Origin: Bacillus sp. FJAT-27445
GTDB lineage: Bacteria > Bacillota > Bacilli > Bacillales > Cytobacillaceae
DNA: 64,000 bases
Reading direction: 5' to 3'
Assembly (NCBI RefSeq): GCF_001510665.1
Contig: NZ_LMTI01000007.1
Span: 204,197-268,196 of the forward strand
The notes beneath the pieces are model-generated. The model saw only the letters and a list, made by a program, of their open reading frames with translations. It made no database searches and had not been told where the DNA came from. The position numbers were made by a program, and so were the translations under genes. This document shows, piece by piece, positions 17,765 to 26,915 of the stretch. Position 1 is the stretch's first letter, and each line of letters opens with the position of its first letter.

Positions 17765-18288
17765 GTGCGTCCAGATTTCCACTCAGGGTGGACGCTTTCC
17801 GTGGGCGGGGCCGAGCCGCTTCATACAACGTCCTTTGGGATGCAGCGGCAAGGTGGAGACCGCCTCGAAAAGCGAAAGCGCCTTCGCGACAAGCACAAAA
17901 CGCTTGTCCCTGCGATGATTATTCCAAGGAGCTTTCCTTAGTGGTCAGCCCCGATATAGGAAGACTAGGTTTTGCTTCAGCAAAACCTAGTCGCCCATAA
18001 TGCGAGCGTAGCGTAGCCTAGCGCTGGAGGGCCTGAAGGAGAAGTCGCTCTTTGACTTCACCTGAAGGACCGAAGCGACCTCGAGGGGTAGGCGCTCCTC
18101 GAAAATCCTCATTATGCTAACGCATAATTTCGTGCGAGGATTATTCTTGGAAGCTTTCCTTGTGCTATCGCTTTTTCTTCGTGCGTTGCGTAAGCAGCCG
18201 TAGCCTTCCCTGTGTAGCTGGACAAACAGGCGCGCATTGGACGCTCCACTGACGCCCAACGGAAAGCGAAGTGCCTGTAGCGTAAATC
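17765..18288 (+). repeat. Dispersed intergenic repeat, copy B (most complete)
   Basis: This is a GC-rich element of about 0.5 kb between the SDR and carbamate kinase genes. It shares long blocks with copy A (3072-3497, opposite strand) and, through CCTTCGCGACA and GATGATTATTC-AAGGAGCTTTCCTTAGTGGTC, with fragment C at 29530-29630. It begins near GTGCGTCCAG and ends GTAGCGTAAATC. Copy B carries an extra internal block (AGGTTTTGCTTCAGCAAAACCT hairpin region, 17968-17989) missing from copy A. It has no genuine gene. Confidence 0.75.
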
Positions 18289-18302
18289 ACCGAAACGAAA
18301 AT

Positions 18303-18341
18303 CAAAAGCCCGCGGAGAGGATATCCTCTCGCGGGCTTTTG
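18303..18341 (-). terminator. Intrinsic terminator after carbamate kinase gene
   Basis: CCCGCG-G-AGAGGATATCCTCT-CGCGGG forms a long, nearly perfect hairpin flanked by AAAA on the left and TTTT on the right, so it can act on both strands. It closes the leftward allantoin operon. Confidence 0.8.
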
Positions 18342-18379
18342 TCGACTCTCCGAAAGGATTGTCTTGTGGCAATTTGCAA

Positions 18380-19315
18380 TTATAAAGTTATACGTGTGCC
18401 AGTTTTACCTTCAAGGGCATCTTGAAGCTTATCCATAGATGTAATAATGACGTTTTTACCGCCTTTTTTCAAGAATAGGATAGCAGCTTCGATTTTCGGT
18501 CCCATGCTTCCTTTTGGAAAATGGCCTTCTTCCATATATTGCAATGCTTCATCAATGGTCATTTCAAAAAGATTTTTTTGTTCAGGTGTTCCAAAGTGTA
18601 TCGCAACCTGCTCAACACCAGTCAGGATAAATAAATAATCCGCATTGATTTCAGCAGCCAGAAGCGCACTTGCGAAATCCTTATCAATGACAGCATTCGT
18701 TCCCTTTAGCATTCCATTTTCCTCGATAACAGGGATTCCGCCGCCACCAGCTGTGATGACCGTTATTTCTTTATCAAGCAACGCTTGAATTGCGTCTTTT
18801 TCAACAATTGTAACTGGCTTTGGAGAAGCAACGACACGTCTGTATCCTCTGCCGCTGTCTTCAATGTATGAAATCTCTTCCGTTTCGAGAATTTTGTCCA
18901 ACTCTTCTTTTGTATAAAATGGCCCGATTGGTTTAGTCGGGTTAGAGAAAGCTGGGTCCTCTTTAGAAACTACAGCTTGTGTAACAATTGTCGCAACTGT
19001 TTTAGCGATATTACGTTCAACCATTTTATTTCTAAATGCCTGCTGAATTAAATAACCCAAATTTCCTTGAGTTTCCGCATCCAAAACATCGAGCGGATAA
19101 GCCGGGACCACGGATTCAGCCATTTGGTTTTTAATCAATGAGTTTCCAACTTGCGGCCCATTGCCATGAGTAATAACAACCGTGTTTCCCTGCTCAATCA
19201 GTTCAAGAACAGGTTCACAGCTTTCATCAATATTTTTTTGCTGTTCTTCTAATGTACCCTTTTGTCCTTCTTTGATAATTGCATTTCCGCCGATGGCTAA
19301 AACAATTTTGCTCAT
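18380..19315 (-). CDS. arcC: Carbamate kinase (catabolic, allantoin cluster)
   Basis: A 311-residue amino-acid-kinase-fold enzyme. It transfers phosphate from carbamoyl phosphate to ADP, giving ATP plus carbamate, which decays to NH3 and CO2. Signatures are the N-terminal I-G-G-N-A-I at residues ~8-13, H-G-N-G-P-Q-V-G near 50 and G-G-G-G-I-P near 190. It lies last in the operon after the DUF1116 and FdrA genes, as in the E. coli allantoin locus where the local enzyme is called AllK/YbcF. It thus works on carbamoyl phosphate from oxalurate, not from citrulline. No arcA or arcB is present. RBS AGGAGAG precedes the ATG. Confidence 0.95.
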   Translation of the reverse strand: MSKIVLAIGGNAIIKEGQKGTLEEQQKNIDESCEPVLELIEQGNTVVITHGNGPQVGNSLIKNQMAESVVPAYPLDVLDAETQGNLGYLIQQAFRNKMVERNIAKTVATIVTQAVVSKEDPAFSNPTKPIGPFYTKEELDKILETEEISYIEDSGRGYRRVVASPKPVTIVEKDAIQALLDKEITVITAGGGGIPVIEENGMLKGTNAVIDKDFASALLAAEINADYLFILTGVEQVAIHFGTPEQKNLFEMTIDEALQYMEEGHFPKGSMGPKIEAAILFLKKGGKNVIITSMDKLQDALEGKTGTRITL

Positions 19316-19422
19316 TATGATATCTCTCCTGTTTAAATTTACTTTGTTGCCTCAACTTATTTTGTTCTTAATGGAAGCATTTAAACCGAATTTTCAAAAA
19401 AATGATCCTCTTCATAAAAGGA

Positions 19423-19452
19423 GGAGAGGAATTGTTTTTCGTTTCCCTCTCC
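19423..19452 (-). terminator. Intercistronic hairpin between DUF1116 and carbamate kinase genes
   Basis: On the minus strand GGAGAGGGAA pairs with TTCCTCTCC around a CGAAAAACAA loop, followed by TCCTTTTATG. It is a weak terminator or processing site that could lower carbamate kinase expression relative to the upstream genes. Confidence 0.45.
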
Positions 19453-19465
19453 AGCAAGAATTTCA

Positions 19466-20740
19466 TTATTGAGCTTCAATTAGGCCAAGCTTTACTGCAT
19501 ACGCATCGATTGCTTTTTCAAAGCAAGCTAATGGCGCACGGACAGTACCTGCACCGATTTGTCCAACTCCAGCTTCTTTATGTGCAATACCAGTGTTGAT
19601 GATTGGCTCGATACCTAATTCAACTACTTTTCTTGCGTCGATTCCAAGTGCAGACCCTTTGAAATCCCAAGTAGGAATCGAGAAGTTCGAGTTATGGTCA
19701 ATACAAATTTCCATCATTTCATTACTTGTATTAACTGCATCGTCCATACCGCCAGCACCTACGAAGCGCGTAACACCAGGTGCAGCAATCATTGCAAAGC
19801 CGCCTACCCCGAATGTTTCAGTAATGGCACTGTCACCCATGTCAGGGCAAGCCAAACTTTGATCATAACCTGTAAAGAACAAACCTTGCGGCGTATTTAC
19901 AGGTGCTGTAAACCATTGGTCACCCATACCGGCAATTCGGATACCGAATTCATAACCGTTACGGCACATTGCTGTTACAACTGTTCCATGTTGGATTTTA
20001 CGTGCTGTGTCCATTACAGCCTTAGTTGTTGCCATCGCAATATTCAAGAAGAACTGGTCTGTATCAGCCAGGAATTGAATAACGTCTTCTTTATCCTTTT
20101 CAGATGCATCTGTTTTTAAAATATACGGAGTGATTTCTTTTAGGAAAATTAGCGATCCAGCAATATTACGTTGGTGGAACTCATCACCCATTGTTATTGC
20201 TTTTGCCATCATAACGTTAATGTTTAATCCGTCACCTTTAACTTTTAGCGCTTTAGCTAGTGTCGGACCAAGTACATCCCTAAACCATTGCAATCGGTTG
20301 ATTACTTCATCAGAATACGCACCGAAACGCAGGACCGCACCAATACCTTCATTCATTGTGCAGTATGCTTGATTATCGCCGTCACGATTTTCTACAACAA
20401 AAACTGGCATGTTGCCGGATGTAATCCCACCCATTGGACCGACTGCATTTACATGGTGGCATGGGATAAATTCAATTTCATTATTCTCGAATAGTTTAAA
20501 TGCTTCTTCAGCATTAGCAGCCCATCCTTCGAATAAAGCAGCTCCTACACAAGATCCTTGCATCGGGCTTGTCATGTTTTCCCATTTGATTGGTGGTCCT
20601 GCATGAAGCAGAACCTTCCCGGTTAATTCTTGAATGACAGATTTTGCAGGCACTACATCTACTAAGAAAGGTGCACTTGATACAACTTTATCGATTACTG
20701 CGCGGTTTGCTTCATCAATTGTTTTAAATTGTCCGTACAT
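19466..20740 (-). CDS. allG: DUF1116 protein, oxamic transcarbamylase subunit (AllG/YlbE-like)
   Basis: A 424-residue DUF1116 protein, close in length to E. coli YlbE. With FdrA (AllF) and a DUF2877 protein (AllH) it makes up oxamic transcarbamylase, which converts oxalurate plus phosphate to oxamate plus carbamoyl phosphate (assignment from the E. coli genes). The family is recognisable from H-A-G-P-P-I-K-W (residues ~51-58), G-P-M-G-G-I-T-S-G-N-M-P, M-C-R-N-G-Y-E-F-G and H-K-E-A-G-V-G-Q-I-G-A-G. No signal or membrane segment is seen. AGGAGG precedes the ATG. It lies 44 bp after fdrA and before arcC. Confidence 0.88.
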   Translation of the reverse strand: MYGQFKTIDEANRAVIDKVVSSAPFLVDVVPAKSVIQELTGKVLLHAGPPIKWENMTSPMQGSCVGAALFEGWAANAEEAFKLFENNEIEFIPCHHVNAVGPMGGITSGNMPVFVVENRDGDNQAYCTMNEGIGAVLRFGAYSDEVINRLQWFRDVLGPTLAKALKVKGDGLNINVMMAKAITMGDEFHQRNIAGSLIFLKEITPYILKTDASEKDKEDVIQFLADTDQFFLNIAMATTKAVMDTARKIQHGTVVTAMCRNGYEFGIRIAGMGDQWFTAPVNTPQGLFFTGYDQSLACPDMGDSAITETFGVGGFAMIAAPGVTRFVGAGGMDDAVNTSNEMMEICIDHNSNFSIPTWDFKGSALGIDARKVVELGIEPIINTGIAHKEAGVGQIGAGTVRAPLACFEKAIDAYAVKLGLIEAQ

Positions 20741-20784
20741 TATGCTTCCTCCTGATTTTCACTTTAGTGTAATATGCGATTGGA

Positions 20785-22530
20785 TTAACGAAGAACACTT
20801 AGGACTTTACGCATTCTCTCGTTGCCGCCAGCTACTGGACGCCAATCGAATTGAACAGCCCTGCCGCCGTTTTCTGTTATAGCAGAAGTAAATTTCTTCA
20901 GGCCAACGTTGACAACATTCGGTTTCTCGTTCAATAATTTCTCGATAGCTGAAGAAACGTTGATTTCTGCTTTTGCAGCCGCTTTGCCAGAAACCAATTC
21001 TTTATCCTTCTCTTCAATCCGGACATCAAGGATTGCAAGAGCCGTGCGGATCGCTTGGTTATTGCTGTCTCTTAAAATTACACCTGCTTGTTCAAGCTTC
21101 GACTTTTGCTCCTGAATGTTTTGCGGGTCTTGCTCCGTACCGCAAACAGTCGCAACAAAGTAAATGTTTTTGCCGTTTTCACGCGCATTGCTTTGGATCT
21201 TTTGAATTCCAGGAATCAACGCGCCAGCCATGTCATCATGTGAACCGTAACCAAGAACAACATCAAATAGAATAATCGCTGTAGACTCATCCTCTGCAGC
21301 CTTTTGGAAGAACTTGATTCGTGTATCAGGATCGATCATTGGATGCGGTTTTCCTTGAGTATACATATCGTCACCCAAGTCAGCGACTTCAAAACCGTTT
21401 GCTTTTAACAAGTAACCTTCCTCATGAGAGCCATCCTTGCTAAGGCCAAGGCCTCTGCTAATCAGGGTAGCTGCTTCATATCCTAGTGTACCGCCGGAAT
21501 AAAGGCCTTTAATCGTTTTTTGTTCTGGTTTCAAGTCAACAGCAGGTACTTCACCAACAAGTTTGTTGTAGTTTCCTTTTACAGGATTTCCTTTTGCAAG
21601 GTCCACAGCAATTGCTGCTGTTTCTTCAAGGGTATTCGCATAGTAGATGTTACCTTCATGATTATGCGGCTCTTCACCAAGGAAGATAGCGACAACTGGT
21701 TTAGATAGGCTTTGAAGCAATTCAACCACCTGGTCGCGCACTTCTTTTGCTGGTGGCTTTGAGACGATCCCAATCACTTCTGTTTGTTTATGTGCTTCAA
21801 GTCCTTTTATTGCATCGATCATTGTGATGGCGCCAATCTTATCAGATAGGTCGCGGCCGCCTGTTCCGATGGCATGAGTTACACCGCCGCCAAGCCGGTC
21901 GATTTGGACAGTAACTTCCTGAATACCTGTACCGGAAGCACCAACAAGTCCGATATTTCCTTGCTTAACCACATTTGCAAACGCAAGTGGTACGCCGGAC
22001 AAAATTTCCGTTCCACAGTCAGGTCCCATTACAAGAAGGCCTTTCTCATGGGCTTTCTCTTTGAGGCGACGCTCATCTTCAATTGACACGTTGTCACTGA
22101 AGATAAGAACATGCAAATCGTTGTCAAGCGCCTTTTCCGCTTCTTCTGCTGCGTATTGCCCCGGTGTTGAAATCAAAGCGATATTTGCACTTGGCAAAGC
22201 TTTAAGTGCCTTATCCCATGTACGTACTGATTCAAATTCCTCTTTACTGCTGCTGATTGCCTGATTGTTTAAATAATTATCAACTTCATCAAGTACTTCC
22301 TGAATCTTTTCTTCCAGGTCGGTATCGATAACAAGACACATGTCATTAGCAGCCGCTTTTTCAAGTTCTTCAGTGTAAAGGCCTGAGCTTTTGAATATAT
22401 CCTTATTGGCGGGAGTTCCCATCATAATTTGGACCTTGTTGATTCCGTCCATTGTCGAGATTTTATTTGTAAGAAGCATTAAGTTTACAGAATCCTGGTA
22501 GGAATTCTCTTTTATAATGGTATATAGCAT
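20785..22530 (-). CDS. fdrA: FdrA/AllF, acyl-CoA synthetase-like subunit of oxamic transcarbamylase
   Basis: A 581-residue protein of the FdrA family, built like the fused subunits of succinyl-CoA synthetase. It has a CoA-binding-like half with G-A-S-G-T-G-I-Q-E (residues ~190-200), then a ligase-CoA-like half with Y-S-G-G-T-L-G-Y-E. The phospho-acceptor region I-G-T-G-G-R-D-L-S fits the family. It is a subunit of the enzyme that phosphorolyses oxalurate to oxamate and carbamoyl phosphate (assigned in E. coli as AllF). The ATG at 22530 is chosen because AAGAGG lies 11 nt upstream; the GTG four codons earlier overlaps that site. It leads the allF-allG-arcC gene trio. Confidence 0.9.
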   Translation of the reverse strand: MLYTIIKENSYQDSVNLMLLTNKISTMDGINKVQIMMGTPANKDIFKSSGLYTEELEKAAANDMCLVIDTDLEEKIQEVLDEVDNYLNNQAISSSKEEFESVRTWDKALKALPSANIALISTPGQYAAEEAEKALDNDLHVLIFSDNVSIEDERRLKEKAHEKGLLVMGPDCGTEILSGVPLAFANVVKQGNIGLVGASGTGIQEVTVQIDRLGGGVTHAIGTGGRDLSDKIGAITMIDAIKGLEAHKQTEVIGIVSKPPAKEVRDQVVELLQSLSKPVVAIFLGEEPHNHEGNIYYANTLEETAAIAVDLAKGNPVKGNYNKLVGEVPAVDLKPEQKTIKGLYSGGTLGYEAATLISRGLGLSKDGSHEEGYLLKANGFEVADLGDDMYTQGKPHPMIDPDTRIKFFQKAAEDESTAIILFDVVLGYGSHDDMAGALIPGIQKIQSNARENGKNIYFVATVCGTEQDPQNIQEQKSKLEQAGVILRDSNNQAIRTALAILDVRIEEKDKELVSGKAAAKAEINVSSAIEKLLNEKPNVVNVGLKKFTSAITENGGRAVQFDWRPVAGGNERMRKVLSVLR

Positions 22531-22606
22531 TGGTTCACGCACCTCTTCTTGTAATTTTTCTTGGTGAAAAAAAGCTGCCTAATTGGACTATTTAGGTCCA
22601 TGTAAG

Positions 22607-22637
22607 AAGGGTGGCATCTCGCTGGGAGACCACCCTT
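22607..22637 (-). terminator. Hairpin after the second allD gene
   Basis: AAGGGTGG (22607-22614) pairs with CCACCCTT (22630-22637). Minus-strand sequence beyond it lacks a real U-tract, so it is more likely an attenuating or stabilising hairpin between allD and fdrA than a full terminator. Confidence 0.4.
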
Positions 22638-22650
22638 CCTTTCTCTGCTA

Positions 22651-23700
22651 TCACTTTGCAAAAGGACTTTTATTGTCATACGCATTGTTGTGGACCACGT
22701 CGGAATTTAAATACTCGTATATATGGTCAACAATTTCAATGCCGTCCTCTTCATATTTCTTCTCCCTTTCAGCACTTCTTTGGCCAGGATAAGAAACATG
22801 TTCAAAGCCAGGAGCGGGCTTAATGTTATTAAGATCCTTCATTGTCGTTGCAATGCCTTCTTGGAATGCATTAAGGTTTGTGAAAAATTCTGGATTAATA
22901 ACAATATGGAGCTGTCCAAGATTCCGATACTCAGTCAGATCATGATACATTGAGGAAACCTTGTTTCCAAACGGAAGGCCAAGCAATATTCCAGATAAAA
23001 CATCAACCATCATCATGAGCCCGTAACCCTTTGGACCGGCAATAGGCAATAATGCATTTACTTTAAATGGATCGGTTGTTGACTCTCCGTTGCTATCGAC
23101 AGCCCATGTATCAGGAATTGATTCATTTTTCGATCTGGCATGAAGAATTTTTCCCCAGGCCTGTACGGTTGTCGCCATATCGAAAGTAATATGCTTCCCG
23201 TCCTTGCCAGGTGCGGCAAAAGCAATTGGATTTGTTCCGTAATAAGGCTCCGATCCACCAAAAGGAACAACCATTGGATCGGATTGGCATACAGAAATCC
23301 CAATCAAATTCTCATTGACTGCCTGTTGAACAAAATAAGAAAGCGCACCGCTATGGCCGATTCTCCTGACACCTACGACAGCGACTCCATTATCCTTAGC
23401 CATTTTTATGGCTTCATCCATAGCAACCTTTGCCGCAACATGCCCTGCTCCATTATCCCCGTCAAAAATTGCTGTACATGGACCAGTTTTTTCAAACGTA
23501 AACTCCGGGTTATTATTGATTCCACCCTTAGCGATTCTTTCGGCATAATATTCAACTCGCATTGCGCCGTGAGAGTGAACGCCTCTAGCATCGGCATGAG
23601 CAAGCACATCTGCAACAACGGCAGCATGCTCTTCGGTTAATCCAGCCTTCTGGAGCTTTGTCGAGATTAAATTCTTCAATTGCTCTTTAGTCAATCTCAT
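22651..23700 (-). CDS. allD: Ureidoglycolate dehydrogenase, downstream copy
   Basis: A 349-residue NAD(P)-dependent enzyme of the malate/L-lactate dehydrogenase (type 2) family. It oxidises (S)-ureidoglycolate to oxalurate. The catalytic H-S-H-G motif is at residues ~42-45, and G-T-N-P-I-A-F-A-A-P and Q-A-W-G-K-I are intact. It is the same length as the upstream copy at 23760-24809, aligns without gaps and is identical over roughly three quarters of positions by eye. Its own RBS (AGGGGTG) is good. Both copies look functional, so a second copy may differ in substrate or cofactor. Confidence 0.88.
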   Translation of the reverse strand: MRLTKEQLKNLISTKLQKAGLTEEHAAVVADVLAHADARGVHSHGAMRVEYYAERIAKGGINNNPEFTFEKTGPCTAIFDGDNGAGHVAAKVAMDEAIKMAKDNGVAVVGVRRIGHSGALSYFVQQAVNENLIGISVCQSDPMVVPFGGSEPYYGTNPIAFAAPGKDGKHITFDMATTVQAWGKILHARSKNESIPDTWAVDSNGESTTDPFKVNALLPIAGPKGYGLMMMVDVLSGILLGLPFGNKVSSMYHDLTEYRNLGQLHIVINPEFFTNLNAFQEGIATTMKDLNNIKPAPGFEHVSYPGQRSAEREKKYEEDGIEIVDHIYEYLNSDVVHNNAYDNKSPFAK

Positions 23701-23759
23701 TCCTAGTCACCCCTAACATCGGTAAACCAATTAAGTTATCTTTTATATCAATTTAGCAC

Positions 23760-24809
23760 TTATTTAGCAAACGGGTCTTTATGATCATACTGGTTGTTAT
23801 GAATGACATCCGAGATTAAATATTCATGAATATCATCTACAATTTCAATCCCGTTTTCCTTATAATCTGCTATGACAATATCGTTATTCTGTCCAGGGAA
23901 AAGAACCTTTGAAAAACCTGGGGCAGGTTTGATTTGATTCAAGTCATTCATGGTTTGCGTTATATCTTTCTTGAAGCCAGTTATACCCGTAAAGAATTCC
24001 GGATTAATGACAATATGGAGTTGGCCTAACTTCCGGTATTCAGTTAAATCTTCGTACATAGATGAAACTTTATTACCAAACGGGAGTCCTAATAGTATTC
24101 CAGATAGTACATCGACCATCATTGCCAGGCCATAGCCTTTAGGGCCTGCAATTGGCAATAATGCGTTGACACTAAACGGATCAGTAGTCGGTTCACCGTT
24201 TTTGTCTACAGCCCATGTATCCGGAATCGATTCATTCTTTGATCTGGAATGAAGGATTTTTCCCCAGGCCTGGACAGTTGTTGCCATATCCAAAGTAATC
24301 TTACTGCCATCGCTGCTTGGAGCTGCAAAAGCAATAGGGTTTGTACCATAATAAGGCTCAGCACCGCCGAATGGAACAACCATCGGATCGGATTGGCAAA
24401 CGGATATGCCAATCAAATCTTGGTCAGCTGCCTGGTGAGTAAAATAGGATATCGCTCCGCTATGGGAAATATCTCTCACACCAATAATTGCAACGCCACT
24501 TTCTTTTGCCATTTTTATTGCTTCGTCCATAGCAAGCTTTGCAGCGGCATGGCCATTGCCGCCATCACCGTGAAAAATGCCTGTAGCTGGTCCAGTTTTC
24601 TCAAATTTAAATTCAGGATTTGTATTAATCCCGCCTTTTGCAATTCTTTCAGCATAGTACTCCACACGCATGGCTCCGTGGGAATGAATTCCTCTTTCAT
24701 CCGCAAATACAAGGACATCAGCTGCTATTTCAGAGTGGTCCTCGTTAAGGCCTGCATTGTGAAGCTTATTTTTGATTAGACTTTTCAAGTCCTCTCTTTT
24801 TAATCTCAT
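23760..24809 (-). CDS. allD: Ureidoglycolate dehydrogenase, upstream copy
   Basis: First of two tandem 349-residue AllD-family dehydrogenases. It takes the (S)-ureidoglycolate made by the adjacent AllE and forms oxalurate, feeding the transcarbamylase genes downstream. Conserved H-S-H-G, C-Q-S-D-P-M-V-V-P-F-G-G and G-L-P-F-G-N-K-V-S-S-M-Y are shared with the second copy. Differences cluster in surface positions and at residues ~295-330. RBS GAGGTG with 5-nt spacing precedes the ATG. It lies 24 bp after allE and 59 bp before copy two. Confidence 0.9.
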   Translation of the reverse strand: MRLKREDLKSLIKNKLHNAGLNEDHSEIAADVLVFADERGIHSHGAMRVEYYAERIAKGGINTNPEFKFEKTGPATGIFHGDGGNGHAAAKLAMDEAIKMAKESGVAIIGVRDISHSGAISYFTHQAADQDLIGISVCQSDPMVVPFGGAEPYYGTNPIAFAAPSSDGSKITLDMATTVQAWGKILHSRSKNESIPDTWAVDKNGEPTTDPFSVNALLPIAGPKGYGLAMMVDVLSGILLGLPFGNKVSSMYEDLTEYRKLGQLHIVINPEFFTGITGFKKDITQTMNDLNQIKPAPGFSKVLFPGQNNDIVIADYKENGIEIVDDIHEYLISDVIHNNQYDHKDPFAK

Positions 24810-24833
24810 GGTGACACCTCTTCGTTGGGAATA

Positions 24834-25598
24834 TTATAATGATGCATCCCGATTACAATCTTTTGAGTAAACATATGTCAGTGGTTCTCTTCCAACTGCA
24901 TATGCAGCTTGGTGGACATAAGGGCCCATAAAGATGTAATCGCCTTTTTTAACCGGAATCCATTCGTTATCAAGGTTATACATACCTTCTCCAGAAAGGA
25001 GATATGCACCATGCTCCTGGACATGTGTTTCAATAAATGGATGGCTTGCTGCAGGATCGAATGAAAGAATGTGGAAATTCATATCAAAATCGAGATCCAT
25101 CGGCAATAGATCTTTAATATGAACGTTATGCATCTCATCGTAGTCCCTATATTCGATATCATTTGCATGGCCGGAAACAGCCCATGGCTTACGGCCTTCT
25201 AATGGCTTATATTTTTGTTTGTAAAGGAATAGACGGGAATCCCCGGATTCGACGTTTTCCAAGTACATTTTCACTCCTGGAGGGCAATATAGATAACCGC
25301 TTTCTTGTAAAATATACTCCTTGCCATCAGCTGTTGCCTTCACTTTTCCGCCTAGAACGTAAACAAATGACTCAACATCTTCCTGTCCACAGAAGCCTTC
25401 GCTATTCTTGCCGCCTTCGTGCATTGTGATGATATAATCCACAAAGCTCGCACCTAACTTCGGTGATCCTAAAATGGACATTGTGCAATTTTCAAAACCA
25501 GGGACAACGTTATTGACTAAGCCCTCTGGTGCAAGTAGAGCATATTTGCCATGTTTAATAATTGACCTGCTTGACAGTAAATCTTTTGGATAACCCAT
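24834..25598 (-). CDS. allE: (S)-ureidoglycine aminohydrolase
   Basis: A 254-residue bicupin enzyme (E. coli AllE about 261). It releases ammonia from (S)-ureidoglycine to give (S)-ureidoglycolate, using a bound Mn2+. The C-terminal cupin carries the metal ligand set E-T-H-V-Q-E-H-G-A-Y and the distal His in Y-V-H-Q-A. The N-terminal cupin lacks a clear ligand set, as in the family. The ATG at 25598 is preferred over one four codons upstream because AGGTGG is then correctly spaced. It sits between allC and allD, in pathway order. Confidence 0.95.
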   Translation of the reverse strand: MGYPKDLLSSRSIIKHGKYALLAPEGLVNNVVPGFENCTMSILGSPKLGASFVDYIITMHEGGKNSEGFCGQEDVESFVYVLGGKVKATADGKEYILQESGYLYCPPGVKMYLENVESGDSRLFLYKQKYKPLEGRKPWAVSGHANDIEYRDYDEMHNVHIKDLLPMDLDFDMNFHILSFDPAASHPFIETHVQEHGAYLLSGEGMYNLDNEWIPVKKGDYIFMGPYVHQAAYAVGREPLTYVYSKDCNRDASL

Positions 25599-25652
25599 CT
25601 TTACATCCACCTTTATTCAACATTTTTTTATAAAAAGGTTCTAAAACCTTTA

Positions 25653-26915
25653 TTATTCTTTATATCCCAATTCATATAGGGCGCCAATCAGTGCTTTAAC
25701 ACCTTCCGCCAGATCGGCCGGCTCTGTAAATTCGGCAGGATTGTGGCTGATACCCTTTAGACTAGGGACAAAAAGCATTGCTGTAGGTACAACCGGCGCA
25801 AAAATTTGCGAGTCATGGCCTGCGCCACTGTGCATGAGCTTATAATTGAGGCCATTTTCTTTACATTGCTTTTCGATAAGTTTCACAACGGTTTGATCCA
25901 TTGGAACTGGATCAGCATCCATCCACATATCGATTGCGGTCTCAACACCATGTTCTTTTGAAATATCATTCATCATTCCAGTCATTTTTTCCGTGAAGGA
26001 CACAATCGCTTCTTTGTCAGTATGGCGAACATCAATGGTGAAAATCGCCTTTCCTGGCACGACGTTTACAATGTTTGGCTGAACTTCGATTTTACCAACT
26101 GTTGCGACAAGCGGATCCCCAGCTTCCCTTGCCATGGTTACAATTTCAACAATCATCTGGCTTGCTGCAAAAACCGCGTCTTTTCTGTAGCCCATTGGCG
26201 TTGTCCCTGCATGGTTTGCTTCGCCTGTTATTTCAACAGTGTACCGCCTCTGGCCGACGATACTATGGACAACCCCGACTGATTTCTTTTCGGTTTCGAG
26301 GACGTTTCCTTGTTCAACATGGACTTCGACAAAAGCTTTTAAGTCATTGCGCTGCCCTTTTGATTCGTCCCTGAAACCAAACCCGGCGTCAGACATCGCT
26401 TTGATAAATGGAACCCCATCAAAATCGGTTATCGTTTCGACATCTTCACGTTTCGCTAACCCAACAATGTTTTTAGATCCCCAGAATGTGTAAGGGAAAC
26501 GGCTTCCTTCTTCTTCAGCCATTGAAACAACTTCAATGTTGCGCAGTGGTTGGCCGAACTGTTCTTTCAAGTATTTTAGCGCCAATATACCAGCAACAAT
26601 TCCATATGCTCCATCATATCTGCCGCCATTTTTCACTGTGTCGACATGCGAACCAGTCAGGATGGTTTCGTCAATGTTTTTCCCTTTTAGTGTGCCGAAT
26701 AGATTTCCGACCTCATCAAAGTGTGCTTCAAGGCCTTCGTTTTCCATCCATTCTTTCAGGGCATTCTGGCCGTCGACCCATTCTTTTGAATAAAGCAGAC
26801 GTGATACTCCACCTTCGATATCCGCCCCGAAGCTACCTAGCCATTCAAGCTTCTGGGCTGTTTCTTCCGCTAGTGCATCAAGCTGTTTACCGGTTGCTTT
26901 TAGTATGTTCCCCAA
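25653..26915 (-). CDS. allC: Allantoate amidohydrolase
   Basis: An M20-family metal-dependent hydrolase of about 420 residues. It cleaves allantoate to (S)-ureidoglycine, NH3 and CO2. Metal ligands are visible in G-S-H-V-D-T-V-K-N-G-G-R-Y-D-G, M-A-E-E-E-G-S-R-F, H-V-E-Q-G and the C-terminal S-G-A-G-H-D-S-Q. I chose the TTG at 26915 with GGAAAGG about 10 nt upstream. An in-frame ATG at 26936 has no ribosome site. It begins the allC-allE-allD-allD-allF-allG-arcC series, all on the minus strand. Confidence 0.93.
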   Translation of the reverse strand: MGNILKATGKQLDALAEETAQKLEWLGSFGADIEGGVSRLLYSKEWVDGQNALKEWMENEGLEAHFDEVGNLFGTLKGKNIDETILTGSHVDTVKNGGRYDGAYGIVAGILALKYLKEQFGQPLRNIEVVSMAEEEGSRFPYTFWGSKNIVGLAKREDVETITDFDGVPFIKAMSDAGFGFRDESKGQRNDLKAFVEVHVEQGNVLETEKKSVGVVHSIVGQRRYTVEITGEANHAGTTPMGYRKDAVFAASQMIVEIVTMAREAGDPLVATVGKIEVQPNIVNVVPGKAIFTIDVRHTDKEAIVSFTEKMTGMMNDISKEHGVETAIDMWMDADPVPMDQTVVKLIEKQCKENGLNYKLMHSGAGHDSQIFAPVVPTAMLFVPSLKGISHNPAEFTEPADLAEGVKALIGALYELGYKE

